A stretch of 64,000 bases of DNA. Origin: Franzmannia pantelleriensis. Its GTDB lineage: Bacteria > Pseudomonadota > Gammaproteobacteria > Pseudomonadales > Halomonadaceae. The notes beneath the pieces were generated by a model, which saw nothing but the letters and a program-made list of their open reading frames with translations, was not told the origin of the DNA and made no database searches. Positions 1 through 8,593 of this stretch are shown in pieces. A program made the translations under genes and the position numbers. The stretch covers positions 17,695 to 81,694 of the forward strand of contig NZ_FNGH01000015.1 in the NCBI RefSeq assembly GCF_900102875.1, read 5' to 3'. The number at the start of each line of letters is the position of its first letter. The stretch's first letter is position 1.

Positions 1-50
1 CGCTACCGCCCTTCAGTCGCGAAATCGACGGCGTGGCGTCGCTGCCCTGA
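1..50 (+). CDS. possible 3' end of an upstream gene (partial)
   Basis: The third forward frame is open from the window edge and ends at a TGA at 48-50. It reads as a plausible protein tail (LPPFSREIDGVASLP). It is followed by a strong hairpin at 69-104, which fits a gene end converging on aroF. Only 15 codons are visible, so the product cannot be named and the frame may be chance. Confidence 0.3.
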   Translation, partial: LPPFSREIDGVASLP

Positions 51-68
51 ACGTCTGCGTTGCCACTA

Positions 69-104
69 ACGTACTGCGCCCGCCAGATGGCGGGCGCAGT
101 ACGT
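69..104. terminator. 16-bp perfect hairpin after aroF
   Basis: A perfect 16-bp inverted repeat (arms 69-84 and 89-104) closes a 4-nt AGAT loop. It lies 12 bp past the aroF stop codon. Neither side has a U-tract, so it may block transcription from both sides or protect 3' ends rather than act as a classical intrinsic terminator. Confidence 0.5.
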
Positions 105-116
105 GCAAGGGGCCAC

Positions 117-1196
117 TCAGGCGGCTTGGGTGCGCGCCGCCAGCACGGGCTTGAGCTTGTCGTTCATCGCCGTGAAGGCTTCGACGGTGGCGTCCCAGTC
201 GATGCAGGCATCGGTGATCGAAACGCCGTATTTGAGCTGACTGCGATCATCGGGGATCTTCTGGTTGCCCCAGCCGATATGCGACTCGACCATCAGGCCG
301 ATGATCGAGCGGTTGCCCTCGAGGATCTGGTTGGTGACGTTCTCCATCACCAGCGGCTGTAGGGCCGGGTCCTTGTTGGAGTTGGCATGCGAGCAGTCGA
401 CCATGATGTTGGGCTTGACGCCGGCGCGGGTCAGTTCCTGCTCGGCCAGCGCAACGCTGACACTGTCGTAGTTGGGCTTGCCGTTACCGCCACGCAGCAC
501 CACGTGGCCGTAGGCGTTGCCGCGGGTGCGAATGATAGCGACCTGACCGGCCTGGTCGATACCCAGGAAGTTGTGCGGGTGAGCCACCGATTGCAGGGCG
601 TTGACCGCGACATCGAGGCTGCCGTCGGTGCCGTTCTTGAACCCCACCGGGCATGACAGGCCCGAGGCCATCTCGCGATGGGTCTGAGATTCGGTGGTGC
701 GTGCGCCGATCGCCGACCAGCTGATGCAGTCCTGAAGGTACTGCGGTGAGATCGGGTCGAGCGCCTCGGTGGCCAACGGCAGCCCCATCTCGGCCAATTC
801 CACCAGCAGTCTGCGGGAGATATGCAGTCCCTCTTCGATCTCGAACGAGCCGTTGAGGTGGGGGTCATTGATCAGTCCCTTCCAGCCCACCGTGGTGCGA
901 GGCTTCTCGAAGTAGACGCGCATCACGATGTACAGGCTATCCTTGACCTGGTCGGCCAGTCGGCGCAGGCGGCGGGCGTAATCCAGCGCGGCGTCGACGT
1001 CATGGATGGAGCAGGGGCCAACGACGACCAGCAGGCGCGGGTCATCACCGTCGAGAATACGCTGAATGGTGTTACGCCCTTCGATGACGGTGCGTTCAGC
1101 ATCTTCGGTCAGGGGGATTTCCTGCTTCAGTGCATCGGGGGTGATCAAGACGTCCTGAGCGAGGACGTTAAGGTTGTTGACCTGCTGTTGTGACAT
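117..1196 (-). CDS. aroF: 3-deoxy-7-phosphoheptulonate synthase, AroF-type
   Basis: This class I DAHP synthase joins phosphoenolpyruvate and erythrose 4-phosphate in the first step of the shikimate pathway, in the cytoplasm. The 359-residue length is near the 350-356 of the E. coli isoenzymes. Visible family motifs are GPCSIHD near residue 60, the stretch RVYFEKPRTTVGWKGL, ARTTESQTHREMASGLSCP, and the metal-site segment DCSHANSNKD. The N-terminus (NVLAQDVLITPDALK) and the segments LPLATEALDP and INxAGQVA-type text resemble tyrosine-sensitive AroF more than AroG or AroH; the feedback specificity is inferred. It stands alone and divergent from rpoE. No leader peptide or TyrR box was recognised. 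Confidence 0.93.
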   Translation of the reverse strand: MSQQQVNNLNVLAQDVLITPDALKQEIPLTEDAERTVIEGRNTIQRILDGDDPRLLVVVGPCSIHDVDAALDYARRLRRLADQVKDSLYIVMRVYFEKPRTTVGWKGLINDPHLNGSFEIEEGLHISRRLLVELAEMGLPLATEALDPISPQYLQDCISWSAIGARTTESQTHREMASGLSCPVGFKNGTDGSLDVAVNALQSVAHPHNFLGIDQAGQVAIIRTRGNAYGHVVLRGGNGKPNYDSVSVALAEQELTRAGVKPNIMVDCSHANSNKDPALQPLVMENVTNQILEGNRSIIGLMVESHIGWGNQKIPDDRSQLKYGVSITDACIDWDATVEAFTAMNDKLKPVLAARTQAA

Positions 1197-1365
1197 GCCG
1201 CTACCTGTGACGTGATTCGCGCGTGAAAAAAGGGAAGAGTCGTACCACTACTATCGCCCGGCGAGGCCTGAAAAATCAACGCCGGCATGGAACTCCCGCG
1301 GGTCGATCCGGTCACAGCGGGTCGTTGAGGTCGACAGACCCTGCTTGATGGAATGCCAATAAACA

Positions 1366-1390
1366 GGAACACTTACGGGTAACCATCACA
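1366..1390 (+). promoter_or_regulatory. candidate sigma-E/AlgU-type promoter of rpoE
   Basis: GGAACA (1366-1371) and TCACA (1386-1390) are 14 bp apart. They partly match the extracytoplasmic sigma factor consensus known for autoregulated rpoE/algU promoters. The match is imperfect, so the assignment is tentative. The leader would be about 110 nt. Confidence 0.3.
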
Positions 1391-1420
1391 TTATTGCCTG
1401 ACAGGGCCCAGGTTGACGCC

Positions 1421-1507
1421 ATGACTACCAGATTCGCTTATGTTGCCGCTGTGCTGGCACTGCCTGCTACGCCCACCGCAATACTCTCCCGGTCGGGGAG
1501 GGGTTGA
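1421..1507 (+). CDS. 28-residue RseD-like leader peptide upstream of rpoE
   Basis: An ATG at 1421 opens a 28-codon frame whose TGA (1505-1507) directly abuts the rpoE ATG at 1508. The rpoE Shine-Dalgarno (GGGGAGGGG, about 1495-1503) lies inside its last codons. In E. coli the small ORF rseD has the same position, and its translation is coupled to that of rpoE; CsrA represses rpoE through it. The deduced peptide (starting MTTRFAYVAAVLAL) is hydrophobic and shows no recognised similarity. The call therefore rests on position and stop-start geometry, and it could be a chance frame. Confidence 0.45.
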   Translation: MTTRFAYVAAVLALPATPTAILSRSGRG

Positions 1508-2113
1508 ATGGGCACGAGGGAAACCGATCAGCAACTCGTCGAGCGTGCCCAGCAGGGGGATAATCGGGCCTTCGACCTGCTGGTAAAGAAATATCAGCAC
1601 AAGATCATCGGTCTGATCGGACGCTATGTTCACGACCATGCCGAAGTGCATGACGTGGCCCAGGAGGCGTTCATCAAGGCTTACCGTGCGCTGGGCAAGT
1701 TTCGCGCCGAGAGCGCCTTTTATACTTGGATGTATCGCATCGCCATCAATACGGCCAAGAACCATTTGGTGTCGCGCGGGCGGCGTCCCCCGGGAAGTGA
1801 TCTCGATATCGTTGATGCCGAGATCGTCGATCACAGTGGTCGACTCTCCGATACGGAAACGCCCGAGGCGGCGATTGCGCGCGACCAGTTGGAGGCTGCC
1901 GTGTTCGAGGCCATCGAGAAGCTGCCTGAGGATCTGCGCACTGCAATCACCCTGCGCGAGCTCGATGGACTTTCTTATGAAGACATTGCCAACATCATGA
2001 ACTGTCCGGTGGGTACAGTGCGCTCGCGGATCTTTCGCGCTCGCGAAGCAGTGGATAAGCATATCCAGCCGCTGGTCACTACGGCGCGTACCCAGGACAT
2101 GATCCATGAGTGA
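1508..2113 (+). CDS. rpoE: extracytoplasmic-stress sigma factor RpoE/AlgU
   Basis: This ECF sigma factor directs RNA polymerase to envelope-stress promoters and is normally held by an anti-sigma factor at the inner membrane. The 201 residues contain region 2 (DQQLVERAQQGDNRAFDLLV, then DVAQEAFIKAYRAL) and region 4 (LPEDLRTAITLRELDGLSYEDIA, then GTVRSRIFRAREA), as in E. coli RpoE (191 residues) and Pseudomonas AlgU. The ATG has a strong GGGGAGGGG ribosome site. It is followed by mucA, mucB and mucD homologues, the standard regulatory cassette. The 209-bp gap before mucA is longer than usual for this operon. Confidence 0.96.
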   Translation: MGTRETDQQLVERAQQGDNRAFDLLVKKYQHKIIGLIGRYVHDHAEVHDVAQEAFIKAYRALGKFRAESAFYTWMYRIAINTAKNHLVSRGRRPPGSDLDIVDAEIVDHSGRLSDTETPEAAIARDQLEAAVFEAIEKLPEDLRTAITLRELDGLSYEDIANIMNCPVGTVRSRIFRAREAVDKHIQPLVTTARTQDMIHE

Positions 2114-2322
2114 GATTTTCGCGTTCGCCGCTGAACTGTTGGCGCCCGATGACGTCACAAGGGTGGTCGCCGCTGGCGCTCCCTGGAAACAGTGTCGTAA
2201 CGGGACAGCGGCTTCGCCAATGGCAGCGAGGAAAGACGGGTACTGGCATGATCGCTGTCGCATGGCTACAAGATTCTACGGACTAATGGGCTAGAGCCCT
2301 GTCGAGGATGAGGGTGTAAGTA

Positions 2323-3021
2323 ATGAATCAACATGCACGAGAGTCGTTGTCTGCTCTAATGGATGATGAGGGTGATGAGCTCGAGCTGCGTCGCGTACTC
2401 AAGTCGCTTGAAGGACAGAGCGATGATGCAGACGCTTGGCGTCGCTATCATCTTGCCCGTAGCCTCATGCAGCGCGACCGTGATGTCGATGTCAGCACCG
2501 ATCTCTCGGCCGGCATCATGGCCAGGATCGCCGAAGAGCCGCTGCCCGCACTCGAGAAGCCGTTGGCGCGCAAGCGTAGCGGCTTGTCGTTTACCGGTAG
2601 CGCGGCGATTGCCGCTGCCGTATCGCTGATGGTGATTACCGGGGTGCAGGTGTATCACGGCAGCGATGCGGGGGGGACGGCGAGCCAGCCAACCCTGGCC
2701 GGTGGCAGCGGCGCCGAAGGTGCTGCCCAGGCGGTGCCCGCCACCGCCAGTAATGCATCGCGTCCGTCACTGGTCGACCTGCCGATGTTTCAATCCCCTG
2801 CACAGGGCAGCAGTAGTGGCGTGATGACCGTTGGTGCTGCTGCGGAGATGCCGATGTTCATGTCCCCCAGCTCACGGCAGTCCCAACGTGGCGACCCGGA
2901 ACAGGCTCAGTTACTGCAGTCCTATCTCGACCGTCACGCCGAAGGCGCAGCCTATCGCAGTGGCGATGCCTGGATGCCGCTGCTGCGCGCCTCGGGACTC
3001 GAGACCCTGGGCCAGCGCTAA
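2323..3021 (+). CDS. mucA: anti-sigma factor MucA/RseA
   Basis: This is a single-pass inner-membrane anti-sigma factor expected to bind RpoE through its cytoplasmic N-terminal domain. Residues 1-80 match the RseA/MucA N-terminal pattern (ESLSALMDDEGDELELRRVL, then WRRYHLARSLM). A hydrophobic segment near residues 91-109 would be the membrane helix. The periplasmic half is rich in Gly, Ala and Ser. In the known pathway, site-1 and site-2 proteases cut such proteins under stress and release the sigma factor. Its TAA is immediately followed by the mucB start, which suggests coupled translation. Confidence 0.93.
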   Translation: MNQHARESLSALMDDEGDELELRRVLKSLEGQSDDADAWRRYHLARSLMQRDRDVDVSTDLSAGIMARIAEEPLPALEKPLARKRSGLSFTGSAAIAAAVSLMVITGVQVYHGSDAGGTASQPTLAGGSGAEGAAQAVPATASNASRPSLVDLPMFQSPAQGSSSGVMTVGAAAEMPMFMSPSSRQSQRGDPEQAQLLQSYLDRHAEGAAYRSGDAWMPLLRASGLETLGQR

Positions 3022-4134
3022 ATGAGGGCAGGGATGACCGCGTATTTTCGTCATCCGCTGCGCGCGTCGCAGCATAAGCAGCCACCATCTTTCCTTCGCC
3101 GCTGTGGCCCGCTTTTGGCCGCGGCGGTGTTCGTGTTGACAGGGCTGTCCGGGCCTGTTGCGGCTGACGTGCCCTCTGGCCAGGAAGGACTCTCTGCCGC
3201 CTGGGACAGTGAAGCCGGCTTCGATTGCACCGTGCTGGATGGTGTGGCAGCCCCGGACTCGCCGGAGGGATGGTTCGAGTTCAGTCTGTGGGCCAACCAT
3301 TGCTATGTGTTTCACGCCAGGGCAGTGCGGATCAGCAGTGATGGCGTGAGATCCCTGGCGCTATCCCATGAAGTGGAAGATGGCGTCGAGCGTGAGGTGG
3401 CGCACTTCCTCGATGGCCCGCCGCTGGTCTTCGAGCGCCGTGGCCGTATCGGTCGCGGTGGCTGGGCCGAAGAGGGCAGCGATGTGCCGGCGTCGCCCAC
3501 TGCCATCATGACCCACCTCAGCGATCACTACCGTCTGCGGCTCGATGGCGAGGAGCGTATTGCCGGCCGCCATGCCGTGCGGCTGGACATCGAGCCGCTG
3601 GATAGCATGCGCTACGGGCATCGAGTATGGCTGGATCGCGCCACGGCGCTGCCACTCAAGCAGCTGTTGTTGGATGACAACGGCCGCGTGCTCGAGACCT
3701 TCCAGATTACCGACCTCGAGCGCGCCTATCTTTACGATGGCCACGTGCGCCTCGACGAGCTGCGCCAGGCGCCGCCCGATCCCTGGACGCCAGGCTGGCT
3801 GCCGCCGGGCTATGCGCCGCAGCCGGTTTCGACCCGCAGCAGCGTGCATGATGATGCCGTGGGGCATCGCTTGTTCAGCGATGGCTTGTCGAGCCTGAGC
3901 CTGTTTGTCGAGCCGCTCGATGCCGATGGTCAGGCACTCTCGCCGGGCATGCACCGTTTGGGGATCTCCTATGCAGCGGTGCGTCACGATGACGTCGGCG
4001 GTCAGCCCATGCAGATCGTGGCCCTGGGTGAGCTGCCGCCGCAGGTGCTGCTGCGGATCGTCGAGCATATCGAGTGGCAGCCCGAGCGCTTGGCGGTCGA
4101 CGCCGAGGATGCCGCGCAGGAGTCGACGCCATGA
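3022..4134 (+). CDS. mucB: periplasmic sigma-E regulator MucB/RseB
   Basis: MucB/RseB binds the periplasmic part of the anti-sigma factor and protects it from proteolysis. A hydrophobic signal segment (about residues 28-48, ending PVAAD) follows an unusually long basic N-terminus. The mature part has the two-domain RseB look: an N-terminal lipid-binding-like domain with YRLRLDGEERIAGRHAVRLDIEP, and a C-terminal domain with HRLFSDGLSSLSLFVEP and PMQIVALGELP. The start abuts the mucA stop. An in-frame ATG at 3034 is an alternative start that would shorten the long N-terminus. At 370 residues it is somewhat longer than E. coli RseB (318). Confidence 0.92.
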   Translation: MRAGMTAYFRHPLRASQHKQPPSFLRRCGPLLAAAVFVLTGLSGPVAADVPSGQEGLSAAWDSEAGFDCTVLDGVAAPDSPEGWFEFSLWANHCYVFHARAVRISSDGVRSLALSHEVEDGVEREVAHFLDGPPLVFERRGRIGRGGWAEEGSDVPASPTAIMTHLSDHYRLRLDGEERIAGRHAVRLDIEPLDSMRYGHRVWLDRATALPLKQLLLDDNGRVLETFQITDLERAYLYDGHVRLDELRQAPPDPWTPGWLPPGYAPQPVSTRSSVHDDAVGHRLFSDGLSSLSLFVEPLDADGQALSPGMHRLGISYAAVRHDDVGGQPMQIVALGELPPQVLLRIVEHIEWQPERLAVDAEDAAQESTP

Positions 4135-4246
4135 TGCCGCGCAGCGTCCGCTCGCAGATCTTGTTACTCCCCGGCGCAGCGCCGTGCCAGGTGCTGCGTT
4201 CATTATCCCCGCACTGAGTGTCTCAACGCCGTCGCAGGAGCACCTT

Positions 4247-5674
4247 ATGGAACGCACGACACGACATCTATCGCTGTGGTTGCTGTTGATGATCGCCGCC
4301 TTCGCCTGGCAGTCAGCCCAGGCTCGCGGCTTACCTGATTTTACCGAGCTAGTGGAGGAGGCCGCGCCTGCGGTGGTCAATATCGCCAGCACCCGCGAGG
4401 TTGCGTCGCGTAGCCAGCAGTTCGGTGGCCCCGGGGGGCAGGACATCCCCGAGATATTCCGCCACTTCTTCGGCGACCAGTTCCCGAGCCCGCCGGGTCA
4501 GGGGCGTGGTCGCAGCCAAGAACGCCAGTCGCTGGGGTCGGGCTTCATCATCAGCGAAGACGGCTACATTCTGACCAATGCCCACGTGGTCGAAGGCGCC
4601 GACGAGATTCTGGTGCGGCTCAATGATCGACGCGAGCTCGAGGCCGAGCTGATCGGTGCCGACAGTCGTACCGACGTGGCGCTGCTCAAGGTCGACGGTG
4701 AGGGCTTGCCAACATTGACCCTGGGCAACTCCGATCACCTGCGCGTCGGTGAGTGGGTGGCCGCCATCGGTTCGCCGTTTGGTTTCGACCACTCGGTGAC
4801 GGCGGGCATCGTCAGCGCCATCAATCGTACTCTGCCGCGTGACGCCTACGTGCCATTCATACAAACCGACGTGGCGATCAATCCGGGGAATTCCGGCGGT
4901 CCGCTGTTCAACCTCGACGGCGAGGTGGTGGGCATCAACTCGCAGATATTCACCCGCAGTGGCGGTTTCATGGGGCTCTCGTTTGCGATACCGATCAGCG
5001 TAGCGATGGATATCGCCGATCAGCTGCGCGACGATGGCCGAGTGAGTCGCGGCTGGCTGGGCGTGGTGATTCAGCCGGTGTCGCGGGATCTGGCCGAATC
5101 GTTCGGCATGGATAGCCCAAGCGGTGCGCTGATTGCCGATCTCGACCCGGAAGGCCCGGCTGCCCAGAGTGGCCTGCGCGCCGGCGACGTGATTCTCGAA
5201 GTCGATGGCGAGGAGGTCGAGTCGTCGACCACACTGCCACGCCTGATCGGTCGCGTCAGTCCGGGCAACGACGTCGAGTTGACCCTGATGCGGGATGGCG
5301 AACAGCGCTCGCAGGACGTCACCGTGGGGCGCTGGCCGGATGCCAACGGCGACGAGGCTGCCGACGAGCAGGATACCAGCGACCGTCAGGCGCGGCTCGG
5401 GCTTAGCGTGGTCGAACTCGATGCAGCCGAGCGTGAACGCCTCGGGATCGAGGGTGGCGTGCAGGTGCGTGACGTCGACCCCACGGGAGCCGCCGCCGCG
5501 GCGGGTATCCGTTCGGGAGACGTGATCGTCTCGCTGGACCAGCAGGCCATCGATTCGCCGCAGCGGCTGCTCGAGGTCGTCGAGGCCATCGACGGGGATC
5601 GTGCCGTGCCGGTGCGTCTCTATCGTGACGGCCGTTCACTGTTCGTGGCGCTGCGTCTCGACGCCAGCGAGTAA
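4247..5674 (+). CDS. mucD: periplasmic serine endoprotease MucD/DegP
   Basis: This HtrA-family protease and chaperone degrades misfolded periplasmic proteins; in pseudomonads it is the negative regulator MucD of the same operon. The 475-residue product has a signal peptide cut after about residue 26 (SAQA). It has a trypsin-like domain with predicted catalytic His113 (TNAHVVEGAD), Asp143 (SRTDVALLK) and Ser216 (NPGNSGGPL), then two PDZ domains (about residues 260-360 and 380-475). The ATG at 4247 was chosen because it has a GGAG site at 4237-4240 and begins the signal peptide; the frame is open further upstream without signal-like sequence. A 112-bp gap replaces the mucC position. Confidence 0.95.
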   Translation: MERTTRHLSLWLLLMIAAFAWQSAQARGLPDFTELVEEAAPAVVNIASTREVASRSQQFGGPGGQDIPEIFRHFFGDQFPSPPGQGRGRSQERQSLGSGFIISEDGYILTNAHVVEGADEILVRLNDRRELEAELIGADSRTDVALLKVDGEGLPTLTLGNSDHLRVGEWVAAIGSPFGFDHSVTAGIVSAINRTLPRDAYVPFIQTDVAINPGNSGGPLFNLDGEVVGINSQIFTRSGGFMGLSFAIPISVAMDIADQLRDDGRVSRGWLGVVIQPVSRDLAESFGMDSPSGALIADLDPEGPAAQSGLRAGDVILEVDGEEVESSTTLPRLIGRVSPGNDVELTLMRDGEQRSQDVTVGRWPDANGDEAADEQDTSDRQARLGLSVVELDAAERERLGIEGGVQVRDVDPTGAAAAAGIRSGDVIVSLDQQAIDSPQRLLEVVEAIDGDRAVPVRLYRDGRSLFVALRLDASE

Positions 5675-5681
5675 GTCAACT

Positions 5682-5702
5682 GCGAAGCCGGCTCGGCTTC
5701 GC
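5682..5702 (+). terminator. 8-bp hairpin after mucD
   Basis: Arms GCGAAGCC (5682-5689) and GGCTTCGC (5695-5702) close a 5-nt loop, 7 bp after the mucD stop codon. There is no U-run downstream, so it is a probable 3'-end hairpin rather than a certain terminator. Confidence 0.45.
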
Positions 5703-5711
5703 TGTTCCTGC

Positions 5712-5761
5712 CAGGCGCATGCCGGTACAATGAGCGCAATTTGCTCACCGGCATGCGCCTG
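5712..5761. repeat. 15-bp perfect inverted repeat with nested stem, lepA leader
   Basis: Arms 5712-5726 (CAGGCGCATGCCGGT) and 5747-5761 are perfect reverse complements. Between them is a second 4-bp stem (GAGC 5732-5735, GCTC 5743-5746). A -10-like TACAAT (5726-5731) sits at the inner edge of the left arm. It may terminate mucD transcription, or form a promoter or leader structure for lepA. Confidence 0.6.
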
Positions 5762-5856
5762 CTGCCCTCCTGTCGACCCTCCCTAGATGTGATAGCGGTT
5801 TCGATAGTGACGTCCTGGCGCGCTACGCCGACTTCTTGAAAGGCAGAATTGACTCG

Positions 5857-7674
5857 ATGGCCAACGACGTGTCCCACGACAAGCTCAAGCATATCCGCAA
5901 TTTCTCGATCATCGCCCATATCGACCACGGTAAATCGACGCTTTCTGATCGGATCATCCAGATCTGTGGTGGGCTCAGTGACCGTGAGCTCAAGGAGCAG
6001 GTGCTCGATTCGATGGATATCGAGCGCGAGCGTGGCATTACCATCAAAGCGCAGTCGGTGACCCTCGATTACCACGCCGAGGATGGCAACACCTACCAGC
6101 TCAACTTCATCGACACCCCCGGCCACGTGGATTTCTCTTACGAGGTGTCGCGTTCGCTCTACGCTTGTGAAGGCGCGCTGTTGGTAGTGGACGCCGCCCA
6201 GGGCGTCGAGGCTCAGTCGGTAGCTAACTGCTATACCGCCGTGGAGCAGGGCCTCGAGGTGCTGCCGGTACTCAACAAGATGGATCTGCCCCAGGCCGAC
6301 CCTGACAAGGTGGCCCAGGAGATCGAGGAGATCATCGGGCTGGATGCCACCGATGCCTGCCAGGTCTCGGCCAAGAGCGGGCTAGGCATGGAAGCACTGC
6401 TCGAGCGCCTGGTGCGCGACATTCCACCGCCCAAGGGGGATCCCGAGGCACCGCTGCAGGCGTTGATCGTCGATTCCTGGTTCGACAACTACCTCGGCGT
6501 GGTCTCGCTGGTGCGGCTGTTCGACGGAACCCTGAAGAAGGGCGAGAAGATTCGCATCAACTCCACCGGCCGTGACTGGCAGGTCAATGAAGTAGGGATC
6601 TTCACTCCGCTGCGCCGTGAGACCGGCGTGCTGCGTGCCGGTGAGGTGGGCTTCGTGGTGGCTGGCATCAAGGAGATCCAGGGCGCGCCGGTGGGCGATA
6701 CCATCACCCATACCAAGACGCCCGACGTGCCGCGCCTGCCCGGCTTCCAGAAGGTCAAGCCGCAGGTCTATGCCGGCATGTTCCCGGTCAGTGCCGACGA
6801 CTACGAGGACTTCCGCGATGCCCTCGAGAAGCTGGCGCTCAATGATGCTTCGCTGGCCTACGAGCCGGAGAACTCCGACGCCCTGGGCTTCGGTTTCCGG
6901 GTCGGCTTCCTCGGCACCCTGCATATGGAGATCATTCAAGAGCGCCTCGAGCGCGAGTACGATCTCGATCTGCTGACCACGGCGCCGACGGTGGTCTACG
7001 AGCTGGTCATGGACAGTGGCGAGGTGAACTACGTCTCCAATCCGTCCAAGCTGCCCGACATGGCCAACGTCGAGGAGATGCGCGAGCCGATCGTGCGAGC
7101 CAGTATCCTGGTGCCCCAGGAGTTCGTCGGTAACGTCATTGCCGAGTGCGAGCAGCGTCGCGGCACCCAGCTCGACATGCAGTTCCTGGGCAATCAGATC
7201 CAGCTCACCTATGAGCTGCCGATGTCCGAGGTGGTGATGGACTTCTTCGACCGCCTCAAGTCGATCTCCAAGGGCTATGCGTCGCTGGACTACAATTTCG
7301 AGCGCTTCGAGGCTGCCAAGTTGGTGCGCCTCGACGTCCTGATCAACGGTGACAAGGTCGATGCCCTGGCGGCGATCATTCACCGTGATCATGCCCATAG
7401 TCGCGGGCGCATCCTGGTTGAGAAGATGAAGGAGCTGATTCCCAGGCAGATGTTCGACGTGGCCATTCAGGCCGCCATCGGTGGCCAGGTGGTGGCACGC
7501 TCCACCGTCAAGGCGCTGCGCAAGAACGTGACTGCCAAGTGCTACGGCGGCGACGTGACCCGCAAGAAGAAGCTGCTCGAGAAGCAGAAGGCGGGCAAGA
7601 AACGCATGAAGCAGGTCGGCAAGGTGGAAATTCCCCAAGATGCCTTCCTCGCCGTGCTCAAGGTGAATGACTAG
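5857..7674 (+). CDS. lepA: elongation factor 4 (LepA), ribosome back-translocase GTPase
   Basis: LepA is a translational GTPase that acts on stalled or mistranslocated ribosomes. G motifs are visible: AHIDHGKST near residue 25, [16 protein letters not shown] and NKMDLP. They are followed by the EF-G-like domains and the LepA-specific C-terminal domain. The ATG at 5857 gives 605 residues, close to the roughly 600 of the family. An in-frame TTG at 5836 adds seven residues and is less likely. The order lepA-lepB-rnc-era is conserved in gammaproteobacteria, and lepB starts 14 bp downstream. Confidence 0.97.
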   Translation: MANDVSHDKLKHIRNFSIIAHIDHGKSTLSDRIIQICGGLSDRELKEQVLDSMDIERERGITIKAQSVTLDYHAEDGNTYQLNFIDTPGHVDFSYEVSRSLYACEGALLVVDAAQGVEAQSVANCYTAVEQGLEVLPVLNKMDLPQADPDKVAQEIEEIIGLDATDACQVSAKSGLGMEALLERLVRDIPPPKGDPEAPLQALIVDSWFDNYLGVVSLVRLFDGTLKKGEKIRINSTGRDWQVNEVGIFTPLRRETGVLRAGEVGFVVAGIKEIQGAPVGDTITHTKTPDVPRLPGFQKVKPQVYAGMFPVSADDYEDFRDALEKLALNDASLAYEPENSDALGFGFRVGFLGTLHMEIIQERLEREYDLDLLTTAPTVVYELVMDSGEVNYVSNPSKLPDMANVEEMREPIVRASILVPQEFVGNVIAECEQRRGTQLDMQFLGNQIQLTYELPMSEVVMDFFDRLKSISKGYASLDYNFERFEAAKLVRLDVLINGDKVDALAAIIHRDHAHSRGRILVEKMKELIPRQMFDVAIQAAIGGQVVARSTVKALRKNVTAKCYGGDVTRKKKLLEKQKAGKKRMKQVGKVEIPQDAFLAVLKVND

Positions 7675-7688
7675 GGACGAGGATTGGC

Positions 7689-8492
7689 ATGGACTTTTCG
7701 CTGTTGCTGGTGGTGGCCGTCGCGGTCACCGGTCTGGTCTGGTTGTTGGATGTGGTGTGGTGGGGGCGTGCGCGGCGTGCACGCCTGGCAGCGGTGGAAG
7801 CCGAGCGCGGTGATGGCCTTGACGATGCCACGCGGCGCAAGCTGGCGCGCGAGCCGTGGCCGGTGGATTACTCGCGCTCGTTCTTTCCGGTACTGCTGGT
7901 GGTACTGCTACTGAGAAGCTTCGTGGTCGAGCCGTTTCAGATCCCCTCGGGCTCGATGCGTCCGACCCTGGAAGTGGGCGATTTCATCCTCGTCAACAAG
8001 TTCACCTATGGGCTGCGTCTGCCGGTGGTCAACACCCGTGTGGTGGAGATGAACGATCCCGAGCGTGGTGACGTGATGGTGTTCCGCTTCCCGCAGGAAC
8101 CCTCGATCAACTTCATCAAGCGTGTCGTAGGGCTGCCGGGTGACCGCATCCGCTACGAAGGCAAACAGCTCTACGTGAATGGCGAGGCGGTGCCGAGCAG
8201 CCTGATCGAGACCGATCCCCTGGCGCAGCCCGGCGAGGAGTTGCTTGAAGAGCTGCTCGGTGCCCAGGCTCACCAGATCTATAACAACCCCCGCGACCCA
8301 GGCCCGCAGATGCGCGAGCTGGAAGTGCCGGAGGGTCACTTTTTCACCATGGGCGACAACCGCGACCACTCCAACGATAGCCGCTACTGGGGCTTCGTGC
8401 CTGAGGAGAACATCGTCGGTCGGGCGTTTGCGGTGTGGATGCACTGGGACGGCGGCCTGCCGAGCTTCGGCTCGGTGCGCCGCATTCATTGA
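7689..8492 (+). CDS. lepB: signal peptidase I
   Basis: LepB removes signal peptides from exported proteins at the periplasmic face of the inner membrane. There are two membrane segments (about residues 3-25 and 65-78). The catalytic serine lies in IPSGSM (Ser89), and the general-base lysine in SINFIKRVVGLPGD (Lys144). The late box GDNRDHSNDSRYWG is intact. At 267 residues it is shorter than E. coli LepB (324) but typical for the family. It is downstream of lepA as in E. coli. Confidence 0.96.
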   Translation: MDFSLLLVVAVAVTGLVWLLDVVWWGRARRARLAAVEAERGDGLDDATRRKLAREPWPVDYSRSFFPVLLVVLLLRSFVVEPFQIPSGSMRPTLEVGDFILVNKFTYGLRLPVVNTRVVEMNDPERGDVMVFRFPQEPSINFIKRVVGLPGDRIRYEGKQLYVNGEAVPSSLIETDPLAQPGEELLEELLGAQAHQIYNNPRDPGPQMRELEVPEGHFFTMGDNRDHSNDSRYWGFVPEENIVGRAFAVWMHWDGGLPSFGSVRRIH

Positions 8493-8520
8493 CGCCGGGC
8501 CCGCCGGCGACCGCAACAAG

Positions 8521-8553
8521 GCCTGATGCATGGCAATATGCCGCGCATCAGGC
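8521..8553 (+). terminator. hairpin between lepB and rnc
   Basis: Arms GCCTGATGC (8521-8529) and GCATCAGGC (8545-8553) enclose an inner GGCA/TGCC stem. The tail TATTCATTGTT is moderately U-rich. It may attenuate or process the lepB-rnc transcript; in E. coli, RNase III cuts its own rnc leader, so a processing site is an alternative. Confidence 0.45.
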
Positions 8554-8593
8554 TATTCATTGTTAACAGGACACAACAAAGTGCAGGAGTTTC

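Larger units (their letters stand above)
1197..1507. other. aroF-rpoE divergent intergenic region
   Basis: This 311-bp spacer holds the divergent promoters of aroF and rpoE. On the forward strand a GGAACA at 1366-1371 followed 14 bp later by TCACA at 1386-1390 loosely resembles the sigma-E type consensus (GGAACTT, 15-16 bp, TCAAA), so it could be an autoregulated promoter. The last 87 bp are occupied by a small leader frame. No clear aroF promoter was recognised. Confidence 0.4.

Noticed and set aside
2106..2294. 62-codon frame overlapping the rpoE stop, before mucA
   Set aside because: It overlaps rpoE by 8 bp, but the protein has no recognised pattern, no good ribosome site and an irregular composition. 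The interval is treated as a long spacer.
6382..7638. 418-codon antisense frame inside lepA
   Set aside because: It is a shadow of the conserved lepA codons, with His/Leu-rich composition typical of such frames.
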